Positions 8,101 to 14,866 are shown, counted from the first letter of the stretch. The stretch is 18,554 nt of DNA from an uncultured Lachnospiraceae bacterium (GCA_910587765.1 CAJUNR010000055.1:1-18554); one strand, 5' to 3'. Numbers and translations: made by a program. The notes: generated by a model not told the origin, from the letters alone.

Positions 8101-8233
8101 GATGCGGGCAGATCATCCTTCCAGACCCCGCTCGCGCTTAATGAAGGGACGCAGCGGTACTAAGGCGCGAAAAAACCGCGCCTAAGGACCGGCGCCCTTC
8201 AATGGGTCTTTCAGGAAAATCTGCCCGCACCGG
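8101..8233. repeat. Long imperfect hairpin element (structured intergenic element)
   Basis: This stretch folds on itself almost end to end. Outer arms: TGCGGGCAGAT (8103-8113) with ATCTGCCCGCA (8219-8229). Next AGACCC (8123-8128) with GGGTCT (8204-8209). The inner stem pairs 8143-8169 with 8177-8200 around an A-rich loop, with about 20 base pairs and a few bulges; its tip AGGCGCG/CGCGCCT is perfect. It lies between the dehydratase terminator and the promoter of the NusG-domain-II gene, outside any gene, and has no T-tract of its own. It may be a dispersed intergenic element or a structured RNA; only one copy is in the window. The rest of the 331-nt gap holds that terminator and promoter. Confidence 0.7.
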
Positions 8234-8269
8234 GCTGAAAACCGGCATGAGTATCAAAATTACCACGGC

Positions 8270-8306
8270 AAAAACAGGTCCCGGAAGACCGCTCTCCCGG
8301 GACCTG
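8270..8306 (-). terminator. Intrinsic terminator after the dehydratase gene
   Basis: Minus-strand stem CAGGTCCCGG (8306-8297) and CCGGGACCTG (8284-8275), 10 perfect base pairs with a 12-nt loop, followed directly by TTTTT (8274-8270). It closes the gntP-dehydratase operon 13 nt after the stop codon. Confidence 0.9.
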
Positions 8307-8318
8307 CCGGCCCGCACT

Positions 8319-10070
8319 CTAGTATTCCAGATATGCCCCTTTCATGGGACTTGCCGCGTGTTCGGCAAACAGCCGCAGCGCCCCGCTCTGATAACGGAGC
8401 GGACGCGGCTTCCAGCTCTTTTTGCGCTCGGCCAGAACCGCGTCGACTTCCTCCGGGGTCTTCTCTTCGCCGTAAATCCCGATGATGTTCAGCTTCCGCT
8501 CCATCACGTCGATCTCGATCAGATCCCCCTCCTCTACCAGCGCGATCGGTCCCCCGACCGCCGCCTCCGGGCTGCAGTGGCCGATGACCGGACCGGTGGA
8601 AGCGCCGGAAAACCGTCCGTCCGTGATCAGGGCAATGCTGCGCCCCAGCTCCCGGTCGCTGCTGATCGCCTCGGACGTATAGAACATCTCCGGCATCCCG
8701 CTTCCTTTCGGGCCCTCGTAACGGATAAACACCGCGTCGCCTTTCTGTACTTTATGCTTGAGCACCGCATCCAGACATTCTTCCTCGCTGTCGAAGGGAC
8801 GCGCTCTCAGCACCGCGCGGAACATTTCCCGCGGACAGGCCGTATGCTTGATGACCGCGCCTTCCGGCGCCAGATTGCCGCGCAGGACCGCAATGCTCCC
8901 GTCCGTCCCCAGCGCTTTCTCATAAGGCCGGATGATGTCCTCTTTCGTCACGGCGCATCCGTACCGTTTTCCGAACTCCTGAAGCCATTTCCCGCAGCGC
9001 TCATAAAAGCCGTTCTCTTTTAAATCGTTCAGATTTTCGCCCAGCGTTTTTCCGGTCACCGTCATCACATCCAGATGCAGATGATCTTTGATCTCCTCCA
9101 TGATGGCCGGAACGCCTCCGGCATAATAGAAGCACTCCGCCGGCCATCTGCCGGCCGGACGCACATCCAGAAGATATCTTGCCCCTCTGTGCAGCCGGTC
9201 AAAGGTATCTCCGGTGATCTCAAGCCCCAGCTCATGGGCGACGGCCGGGATGTGAAGCAGGCAGTTGGTGCTTCCGGAGATGGCCGCATGTACCAGAATC
9301 GCGTTCTCAAAGCTTTCCATCGTCACCATCTCACGGGGCGTCATATGTTCCATGCAGGCAAGTTTGACCGCCTGACGTCCCGCCTCCCGGGCATAGACCA
9401 GCAGATCCGGGCTGGTCGCCGGCATCAGAGCGCTTCCCGGAAGCGCCAGTCCCAGCGCCTCCGCCATAATCTGCATGGTGGACGCGGTCCCGATGAAAGA
9501 ACACGCCCCGCAGCTCGGACAGGCATTTTGTTTTGCCCAGTTCAGCTTCTCCTCGTCAATCTCGCCTCTCTGATATTTTGCGCTGTACATGCCGAGCTGC
9601 TCCAGCGTCAGCATGTCCGGCCCAGCGTTCATGGTACCTCCTGGTACGACCACCGCGGGAATATTGACCCGGAACAGTCCCATTAGATTCGCCGGCATTC
9701 CTTTGTCGCAGCTCGCCAGATACACTCCTGCGTCAAAAGGCGTGGCGTTGGCGTGAATCTCGATCATATTGGCGATCATCTCCCGGCTGGCCAGGCTGTA
9801 ATTGATTCCGTCCGTGCCCTGGCTCTCTCCGTCGCAGATGTCCGTACAGTAATATCTCGCCCCGAAGCCTCCGGCCTCCGCAATCCCTTTTTTCACCTCT
9901 TCCACCAGCGTATTCAGATGTCCGCTTCCCGGATGGCTGTCTCCGAAGGTACTCTCTATGATTACCTGAGGTTTGGACAAATCCTCCGGTCTCCAGCCGG
10001 TTCCGATCCGCAGAGGATCAAGCTCCGGTGCAAGTTTCCGCATTTCCTGACTTTTCAATGTACACATCAT
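8319..10070 (-). CDS. IlvD/Edd-family sugar-acid dehydratase (YjhG/YagF-like)
   Basis: A 583-residue iron-sulfur dehydratase that should remove water from an aldonic acid to give a 2-keto-3-deoxy acid. Family blocks: CTDICDGESQGTDG (75-88), SCDKGMP (120-126), a Cys-rich NACPSCGACSF (182-192), and near the C-terminus DGRFSG with GHCSPEA. Likely cluster ligands are Cys79, Cys121 and one of Cys187/Cys190. The canonical IlvD Pro-Cys-Asn motif near the N-terminus is replaced by HPGSGH (46-51), while Cys-Asp-Gly is present as in Edd and YjhG, so branched-chain amino acid synthesis is unlikely. A GntP permease gene lies 67 nt upstream, as in the E. coli yjhF-yjhG pair. It is shorter than YjhG (about 655). 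The substrate cannot be named. The ATG at 10070 or the adjacent one at 10067 follows AAGGAA. Confidence 0.85.
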   Translation of the reverse strand: MMCTLKSQEMRKLAPELDPLRIGTGWRPEDLSKPQVIIESTFGDSHPGSGHLNTLVEEVKKGIAEAGGFGARYYCTDICDGESQGTDGINYSLASREMIANMIEIHANATPFDAGVYLASCDKGMPANLMGLFRVNIPAVVVPGGTMNAGPDMLTLEQLGMYSAKYQRGEIDEEKLNWAKQNACPSCGACSFIGTASTMQIMAEALGLALPGSALMPATSPDLLVYAREAGRQAVKLACMEHMTPREMVTMESFENAILVHAAISGSTNCLLHIPAVAHELGLEITGDTFDRLHRGARYLLDVRPAGRWPAECFYYAGGVPAIMEEIKDHLHLDVMTVTGKTLGENLNDLKENGFYERCGKWLQEFGKRYGCAVTKEDIIRPYEKALGTDGSIAVLRGNLAPEGAVIKHTACPREMFRAVLRARPFDSEEECLDAVLKHKVQKGDAVFIRYEGPKGSGMPEMFYTSEAISSDRELGRSIALITDGRFSGASTGPVIGHCSPEAAVGGPIALVEEGDLIEIDVMERKLNIIGIYGEEKTPEEVDAVLAERKKSWKPRPLRYQSGALRLFAEHAASPMKGAYLEY

Positions 10071-10137
10071 CCGATTCCTTTCTTATCATATATCATCCAG
10101 CTTCCGCAGCCGTCTGCCGCCCGGCAAACTCCCTTTT

Positions 10138-11496
10138 CTACGCAAAGAAGGATATAATCAATGCTACCACAAATCCGGTCGCCCCTACAAGTGTCTCCAT
10201 AACGGTCCAGGTCTTCAGCGTCGTTTTCTCGTCCATCCCCACCAGCGATTTCACGAGCCAGAAACCGGAATCGTTGAAATGAGAGCAGACAGTCGCGCCG
10301 CCCGCCACCGCCGCGGTCGTACAGGCAAGGTACAGCGGGGACAGTTCTCCGACGCCCGGGATGGCCGCCACGATGCCGGCCGCCATTGTCATCGCCACCG
10401 TCGCGGAACCGACACAGATACGCACCAGCGCCGCCACGATAAAGGCCAGCACGACCAGCGGCAGAGACATGGAAGCGACCGCATTTCCGATCACGTCGCC
10501 CAGCCCGGAATACTGCAGAACGTACCGCAGTACGCCGCCGCACGCGGTCACCAGCAGAATCAGTCCGGTCGGCTCCAGCGATTTGGTCATAATTTTCTCC
10601 AGCTCTTCCGTACTGTACCCATGACCGATGCCGAGAATCAGCATCGCGGCCACGGTCGCGATCAGAAGCGCCACGAACGGCTCTCCGAGAAAACCGAAGA
10701 GGGGCTGCAGGCCGCTCATCGCCGGAACCACTCCTGCCACGGAATCCAGAATAATCAACACCAGCGGAATGAGAATGATTCCCACAATCGCCCAGAAGCT
10801 CGGAAGTTTGGATTCGTCAAAATCCGCCTGATTCGCCACATGCTCCGGAACCGGAATCTCATATTTTTTGCCGCAGACGGAACCCCATACCGGACCAGCC
10901 ACGATCATCGACACCACGCCGCAGCAGATGCCTACCAGAATGACCCATCCGAGGTCCACGCCCAGCATCGTCGCCACCAGAATCGGTCCCGGCGTGGGCG
11001 GTATAAACGCATGCCCCACGGCCAGACCTGCCAGAAGCGGGATGGCGTAGAACAGCGACGACCGGTTCGTCCTCTTCGCCAGAGAAAACGCCAGCGGAAT
11101 GAGGATAATCAGTCCGGCGTCAAAGAACACCGGCATGGCGATCACCAGACCGGTGATCCCCAGCGCCCACGCCGCCTTGCGGTCGCCGAACCATTTGACC
11201 ATCGTCACCGCCAGCGTCTGCGCGCCCCCGGATACTTCAAGGATCGCGCCGAACATGGAGCCAAGCCCCACCAGCAGAGCGATTCCTTTTAACGTGTTTC
11301 CGATTCCGTCATTGACCGCGGTCACGATGTTCTCCGCAGGCATCCCGCCGATCAGTCCGATGGCGATGGCTCCGATCAGGATCGCAATCATTGCCTGAAT
11401 CTTGAATTTGATGATCAGCACCAGCAGAATCACCAGCCCGATCAGCGCTGCCAGTACCAGCCTTGTTGGATTTAAAGCTGTCATTTCACTTGCCAT
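10138..11496 (-). CDS. GntP family gluconate/sugar-acid permease
   Basis: A 452-residue, very hydrophobic protein with about 12 predicted membrane segments that fits the GntP family of proton-coupled gluconate and related organic-acid importers. Recognisable stretches are FDAGLIILIPLAFSLAKR, HAFIPPTPGPILVA and CSHFNDSGFWLV, all typical of the family. The length matches E. coli GntP/GntT-type transporters (about 440-450). The ATG at 11496 has AGAGGAG 9 nt upstream. It is the first gene of a two-gene operon with the YjhG-like dehydratase, downstream of a strong promoter flanked by repeated palindromes. The likely substrate is a hexonate or pentonate, which is inferred only from the dehydratase and the nearby GntR regulator. 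Confidence 0.93.
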   Translation of the reverse strand: MASEMTALNPTRLVLAALIGLVILLVLIIKFKIQAMIAILIGAIAIGLIGGMPAENIVTAVNDGIGNTLKGIALLVGLGSMFGAILEVSGGAQTLAVTMVKWFGDRKAAWALGITGLVIAMPVFFDAGLIILIPLAFSLAKRTNRSSLFYAIPLLAGLAVGHAFIPPTPGPILVATMLGVDLGWVILVGICCGVVSMIVAGPVWGSVCGKKYEIPVPEHVANQADFDESKLPSFWAIVGIILIPLVLIILDSVAGVVPAMSGLQPLFGFLGEPFVALLIATVAAMLILGIGHGYSTEELEKIMTKSLEPTGLILLVTACGGVLRYVLQYSGLGDVIGNAVASMSLPLVVLAFIVAALVRICVGSATVAMTMAAGIVAAIPGVGELSPLYLACTTAAVAGGATVCSHFNDSGFWLVKSLVGMDEKTTLKTWTVMETLVGATGFVVALIISFFA

Positions 11497-11566
11497 AACT
11501 ATGTACTCCTCTCACATTTTTACAGATTTTCTGATACTTATACTGTCTTCCGTTTTCTGTCCTTTT

Positions 11567-11581
11567 ATACATCAGATGATC
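11567..11581 (-). promoter_or_regulatory. Second operator-like site in the gntP leader
   Basis: Plus-strand ATACATCAGATGATC, which repeats the ATACATC-N-GATG core of the palindrome at 11667-11683 with a degenerate right end. It lies about 55-65 nt downstream of the expected transcription start. A weaker relative, TATCTGACGTCTT, occurs at 11612-11624. Confidence 0.45.
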
Positions 11582-11639
11582 TTTTTGTTTTTCCTCCTTT
11601 CTTCGTTATTTTATCTGACGTCTTATGTTTTATGTGAAA

Positions 11640-11668
11640 ATCATACTATTATTTTATTTAAAAGTCAA
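11640..11668 (-). promoter_or_regulatory. Sigma-A promoter for gntP and the dehydratase
   Basis: Minus-strand TTGACT (11668-11663), an AT-rich 17-nt spacer and TATGAT (11645-11640). It gives a leader of about 137 nt before the gntP ATG, with an unexplained AGGAGG at 11598-11593 inside it. The 333-nt gap 11497-11829 is otherwise AT-rich and holds the operator motifs and the upstream terminator. Confidence 0.78.
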
Positions 11669-11683
11669 TACATCTGATGTATT
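11667..11683. promoter_or_regulatory. Palindromic operator for a GntR-type regulator
   Basis: AATACATCTGATGTATT is a perfect 8+1+8 palindrome that overlaps the -35 box of the gntP promoter by two bases. Short odd-centred palindromes of this kind are typical binding sites for dimeric FadR-subfamily GntR proteins. The gene for such a protein lies immediately upstream (12552-11830). The match of regulator to site is inferred from position. Confidence 0.65.
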
Positions 11684-11707
11684 TTATGGATTTTCAATTA
11701 ATTGCAC

Positions 11708-11747
11708 AAAAAAAGAAGGCTTTCCCGATCAAAAGACCTTCTTTTTT
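11708..11747 (-). terminator. Intrinsic terminator after the FadR-type gntR gene
   Basis: A-tract, GAAGG stem and T-tract are symmetrical: AAAAAAGAAGG on the left and CCTTCTTTTTT on the right, with four more pairs (CTTT/AAAG) after one bulge and a loop of about 7 nt. On the minus strand it ends the gntR transcript about 80 nt after its stop codon. It is shaped to work on either strand. Confidence 0.85.
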
Positions 11748-11829
11748 GTACATTTTAACGATTTTCCCCTTGATTCATTCCGCTTTGTCCTTGGGGGCAA
11801 ATGCCGGACAGGACAAACATCTGATCTTT

Positions 11830-12552
11830 CTAATCTCCGGAATTTTCTTCCCGCTGTTCTTTCAGAAGACGCACGAGCGCCTGCCGGTTGTAGGTCAGAT
11901 GCATGATCATGGCGCATCTGGCTCCCACCGGGTCCTGATCGACGATCGCGTCCACCATCGCCCGGTGGGTTTCAATCGTCTCCTTCATCAGCATTCGATG
12001 CGTCAGATTGGCAAAGGTCATGACTGCCGTGTTGATCACGGGCACCAGCATCTCCACCACCCGGTTCTTGCTGCATCTGGCGATGCAGGTGTGGAACTCG
12101 ATATCCTTGGGAATATGATCTCCGCCGCTCTGATAGATCTCTTCCACCTGATCCCGCAGCGCTTTCAGTTGTTCCATCTCTTCCGCAGTCGCGTATTCCG
12201 CCGCCTGAGCGGCAATCTCCGGCTCCAGCATCAGACGCACGTCGAACAGTTCCAGCGCCAGCTTGTATTTATCCTCCTGCAGCCTGGACAGCCCCAGCGG
12301 GTCTTCCTGAGGCGGACAGGTGCTGATCACATAAGTTCCGGAGCCGCGCTTGACCTCCAGAATCCCTTTGGAAACCAGGCTTTTCACCGCTTCCCGAATC
12401 GTACTGCGCCCGACCCCGAACCGCTTCGCCAGATCAAATTCGTTAGGGATCTTCTGCCCCACCTCCACCGGCTCCTCCAGAATATACCGCATCAGTTCGT
12501 CTTCGATGCGATCCCCCAGAAGCTTTTTGTCCATTTTCTCAAACCGGTACAT
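11830..12552 (-). CDS. GntR family transcriptional regulator, FadR/FCD subfamily
   Basis: A 240-residue dimeric repressor/activator. The winged helix-turn-helix occupies about residues 8-76 (KIPNEFDLAKRFGVGRSTIREAVKSL, wing GILEVKRGSGTYV). The FCD ligand domain spans about 95-230, with the expected metal-site residues Asp150, His154, His196 and His218. The chosen ATG at 12552 follows GGAAAGGAAG; an upstream in-frame ATG at 12660 would run back through the promoter and is rejected. The gene has its own promoter and terminator and lies just upstream of the gntP-dehydratase operon, whose promoter carries palindromes suited to this family. I infer it controls sugar-acid uptake and catabolism with a sugar acid or its keto-deoxy product as effector; the ligand is unknown. 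Confidence 0.9.
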   Translation of the reverse strand: MYRFEKMDKKLLGDRIEDELMRYILEEPVEVGQKIPNEFDLAKRFGVGRSTIREAVKSLVSKGILEVKRGSGTYVISTCPPQEDPLGLSRLQEDKYKLALELFDVRLMLEPEIAAQAAEYATAEEMEQLKALRDQVEEIYQSGGDHIPKDIEFHTCIARCSKNRVVEMLVPVINTAVMTFANLTHRMLMKETIETHRAMVDAIVDQDPVGARCAMIMHLTYNRQALVRLLKEQREENSGD

Positions 12553-12597
12553 CCGCTGATAACTTCCTTTCCTGTGCCTGCAGGCGTTCCTGTCTTT

Positions 12598-12626
12598 ATT
12601 ATACACAGTCTCCCGGGAAATTACAA
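12598..12626 (-). promoter_or_regulatory. Sigma-A promoter for the FadR-type gntR gene
   Basis: Minus-strand TTGTAA (12626-12621), a 17-nt spacer and a perfect TATAAT (12603-12598), 45 nt upstream of the chosen ATG at 12552. It also argues against the longer open frame being translated. No copy of the ATACATC palindrome is seen near it, so autoregulation is not evident. Confidence 0.75.
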
Positions 12627-12656
12627 TAAGCGCAGGCCCGGGCTTCCGACCTTTTA

Positions 12657-13076
12657 TCACCAGAGCCTTCCGGCGAGAAAGGTCAGACGAATCAGGGTGA
12701 AACGATCCCCCTCTTTTAACCGCACCGGTCCGTCCAGTTCGGTCAGCTCCTGATCTCCCTGAAACACCCGCACCAGTCCGTCCTCAAAACACTGAAGGGC
12801 ATTCTCCACCGCCTTCGCCTCGTCGGCTTTTTTATCGGAATAAATCCGTCCAAAACCGACTTTTCCGGCCGCCGCCTGATCCTCCACTTCCTCTTTGGTC
12901 AGCCAGGGAATGACCTGAACCTCTGTTCCTTTCTGATTATAACGCTCCACTTCCGCATGCACAAGTTCCGTCAGAACGTCCCGCAGCGTTGCAGCCTGCT
13001 CCGAAATCTCATACGGCAGATCCGCAAGCACCGGCTTTCTTCTGCCGACAGCCTTCATCTGTATATATATCTTCAT
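12657..13076 (-). CDS. Conserved-looking 139-aa protein of unknown function, beta-grasp-like ends
   Basis: I do not recognise a named family. The protein is soluble, without signal peptide or membrane segment. The N-terminal part (1-45: MKIYIQMKAVG, then TLRDVLTELVHAEVERYN) and the C-terminal part (102-139: VRVFQGDQEL, then LKEGDRFTLIRLTFLAGRLW) together resemble the strand-helix and final GD-strand pattern of MoaD/ThiS ubiquitin-like folds. A charged insert (about 46-100; WLTKEEVEDQ, FGRIYSDKKADEAKAVENAL) separates them. It does not end in Gly-Gly, so sulfur-carrier activity is unlikely. ATG at 13076 follows AAGGATG. It is a single gene between the repeat region and the gntR promoter, on the same strand. 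The start is firm, the fold is inference, and the function is open. Confidence 0.75.
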   Translation of the reverse strand: MKIYIQMKAVGRRKPVLADLPYEISEQAATLRDVLTELVHAEVERYNQKGTEVQVIPWLTKEEVEDQAAAGKVGFGRIYSDKKADEAKAVENALQCFEDGLVRVFQGDQELTELDGPVRLKEGDRFTLIRLTFLAGRLW

Positions 13077-13100
13077 ATGATGTTCATCCTTTTTCTGTAA

Positions 13101-13235
13101 TGAGTGAACTCTTTCTTCTCACTAACGCTCATTCTATCGTGATTCTTCGACTCACGATCAACATTCGCCGCTCGCCGAATGAGTGAACTCATTCTTCTCG
13201 CTAACGCTCATTCTATCATGATTCTTCGGTTCATG
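13101..13235. repeat. Two-copy direct repeat with covarying hairpin
   Basis: A 56-nt unit at 13101-13156 recurs at 13180-13235 with 50 of 56 positions identical (79-nt period). Each unit ends in a hairpin around a TTCTTCGAC or TTCTTCGGT loop. The closing stem is CGTGA/TCACG in copy 1 (extended to ATCGTGA/TCACGAT) and CATGA/TCATG in copy 2, a compensatory G-C to A-T change. The spacer holds another hairpin, CATTCG/CGAATG (13162-13181). Copy 2 also begins with the palindrome AATGAGTGAACTCATT. It lies between spoIVA and the 139-aa gene, outside coding sequence. Confidence 0.85.
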
Positions 13236-13254
13236 CAACTTTCCCATCGTATAA

Positions 13255-13274
13255 AGGAGGGCCGCCGCCCTCCT
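13255..13274 (-). terminator. Intrinsic terminator overlapping the spoIVA stop
   Basis: AGGAGGGC/GCCCTCCT, 8 perfect GC-rich base pairs with a 4-nt loop, followed on the minus strand by TTTAT. The spoIVA TAG lies at the foot of the stem. The T-run is short, so efficiency is uncertain. Confidence 0.6.
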
Positions 13275-14763
13275 AAATAATAATACAGACCAGCCCTCCG
13301 TTGGAATCGTTGACGATCTTCTGCATCGTGTCCTGCAGTTTCACCTGACTTTCCTCTCCGATCTGATACAGTTTGCTCCGGATTCCGTCCTCCACCAGCT
13401 CTTCGATCGTCTTCCCGAAGATATTGATCTGCCAGATTCCTTCCTCCTGCTTTCTCCCTTCCTGGATATACTGAATCAGATCGCGGGCCTGCTCTTCATT
13501 TCCGACGATCGGCGCGATCTCCGTCTCGATGTTTGCGCGGATCATATGTACGGACGGCGACAGGGAGCGAAGCTTCACTCCGTATTTGCCTCCCTGATGG
13601 ATCAGGACCGGATCGTCCATCGTGATCTCATCCTTCTCCGGCAGGACCATGCCGTATCCCTTCTGGCGGACGGAATCCATGGCCCTGATGACTTTGCCGT
13701 ATTCCTTCTGCATCGACGACAGGCGTTTCAACTGCTCCATCAGATCGTATTCATCCTGCAGCTCCATACCGGTCAGCTCGCTCAGCATCTGATAGTAACA
13801 GCCTTCCTCCATATCCACCGAATACACTGCGGTTCCCGTATCCAGCGCCACCTGATCCAGCTTCATACGGCTGATGGAAGGACCTTCGCAGTCCGTACTG
13901 GCCATGCCGATGTCCCGCAGTACGTGAATCTCCTCCATCATTTCCCGCACCTTGGCAATCAGCTCCTGCTTCACCGGATGGGTGACCGGAAGCATCTCCA
14001 CCCAGCGCGGTATCTGATACTCCACCTCGGTCAGCGGAAATTCCAGAAGCACCTGCTCGAGAATCATGGTGATGTCTTCCTTTTTGAGCTGCTCGCAGTT
14101 GACCGGAAGCACCGGTATCCGGTACTTATGGAACATCTCCTCCGACTGCTTTCTCACTCCGTCGCTGTACGGACGGGTCGTATTCAGGAGGATGACGAAA
14201 GGCTTTCCAAGCGTTTTCAGTTCCTCAATGGTCCGCTCCTCCGCCGCGCGGTAATTTTCCACCGGTATATCGCCGAAACTTCCGTCGCAGGTCACGACAA
14301 TCCCGATCGTGGAATGGTCGTGAATGACCTTATGCGTGCCCAGTTCCGCCGCTTTGGTGAACGGAATCTCCTCGCCGGACCAGGGCGTCTTCACCATGCG
14401 CTCCGTATCGTTCTCCAGATGGCCGACCGCCCCTTCCACCATATAGCCCACACAGTCAATGAGGCGCAGCCGGACCGGAATCCTGCCCCCCACGTTGATC
14501 TTCACCGCTTCTTTCGGTACAAATTTTGGCTCCGTCGTCATGATCGTCTTTCCCGCCGCCGACTGCGGCAGTTCATCCGTGGCCCGCTCCCGCTCGTGGA
14601 CGTCTTCCATATTCGGAAGTACGAGAAGATCCATGAAACGTTTGATGAACGTGGATTTGCCGGTCCGCACCGGCCCGACCACGCCGATATAGATTTCCCC
14701 GCCCGTCCGCTCTTTGATGTCGTTGTATAGATGAAATTCTTTCTGATCCTGAATTGTTTCCAT
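13273..14763 (-). CDS. spoIVA: Stage IV sporulation protein A (SpoIVA), spore coat ATPase
   Basis: A 496-residue protein, close to the 492 of B. subtilis SpoIVA. In the mother cell this ATPase polymerises on the forespore surface to form the basement layer of the spore coat. Visible features: Walker A GPVRTGKS (30-37), a Walker B-like LIDCVGY (Asp103), an all-helical middle region (about 255-410) and a C-terminal region ending in the hydrophobic GLVCIII, comparable to the membrane-targeting end of the family. The start is the ATG at 14763 with AGGGG upstream; an in-frame ATG 6 codons earlier has no good site. It is monocistronic, with a sigma-E-like promoter (14791-14819), consistent with early mother-cell expression. 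It places the organism among endospore formers. Confidence 0.97.
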   Translation of the reverse strand: METIQDQKEFHLYNDIKERTGGEIYIGVVGPVRTGKSTFIKRFMDLLVLPNMEDVHERERATDELPQSAAGKTIMTTEPKFVPKEAVKINVGGRIPVRLRLIDCVGYMVEGAVGHLENDTERMVKTPWSGEEIPFTKAAELGTHKVIHDHSTIGIVVTCDGSFGDIPVENYRAAEERTIEELKTLGKPFVILLNTTRPYSDGVRKQSEEMFHKYRIPVLPVNCEQLKKEDITMILEQVLLEFPLTEVEYQIPRWVEMLPVTHPVKQELIAKVREMMEEIHVLRDIGMASTDCEGPSISRMKLDQVALDTGTAVYSVDMEEGCYYQMLSELTGMELQDEYDLMEQLKRLSSMQKEYGKVIRAMDSVRQKGYGMVLPEKDEITMDDPVLIHQGGKYGVKLRSLSPSVHMIRANIETEIAPIVGNEEQARDLIQYIQEGRKQEEGIWQINIFGKTIEELVEDGIRSKLYQIGEESQVKLQDTMQKIVNDSNGGLVCIII

Positions 14764-14790
14764 AAGAATACCCCTTCTCATATTTGTCTA

Positions 14791-14819
14791 ATTATATGGG
14801 AAGAGGCATTCTTTTATTC
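14791..14819 (-). promoter_or_regulatory. Sigma-E-like promoter for spoIVA
   Basis: Minus-strand GAATAAA (14819-14813), a 14-nt spacer and CATATAAT (14798-14791). This closely fits the B. subtilis sigma-E consensus as I know it (kmATATT, 14 nt, CATACAnT). No good TTGACA-like box sits 17 nt before the TATAAT, which argues against sigma-A. spoIVA is a sigma-E gene in B. subtilis. Confidence 0.7.
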
Positions 14820-14830
14820 TTATTAAATTC

Positions 14831-14852
14831 CGCCGGTCCGGATTTGCCGGCG
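14831..14852 (-). terminator. Weak intrinsic terminator after the isocitrate dehydrogenase gene
   Basis: CGCCGGT/GCCGGCG pairing (14831-14837 with 14846-14852, one G-U) with an 8-nt loop, 14 nt after the stop. On the minus strand it is followed by GGAATTTAATA, a poor T-run, so read-through into spoIVA is possible. Confidence 0.5.
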
Positions 14853-14866
14853 CGCTTTTTCAGGCT

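Noticed and set aside
8319..10070. Authentic dihydroxy-acid dehydratase IlvD of branched-chain amino acid synthesis
   Set aside because: The N-terminal cluster cysteine motif is absent, the CDG and CDK pattern fits sugar-acid dehydratases, and the partner gene is a GntP permease with no ilv genes nearby.
11677..12753. 358-codon plus-strand open frame opposite the FadR-type regulator
   Set aside because: It spans the terminator, the antisense of gntR and its promoter, so it is not a plausible gene.
13101..13235. CRISPR-like repeat arrangement
   Set aside because: Only two diverged 56-nt units with one spacer-sized gap and no cas gene nearby; this is not a CRISPR array.
13546..14730. 394-codon open frame on the plus strand opposite spoIVA
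   Set aside because: It lies wholly antisense to spoIVA, has a His/Arg/Leu-rich composition typical of a reverse-strand shadow and no recognisable domain.
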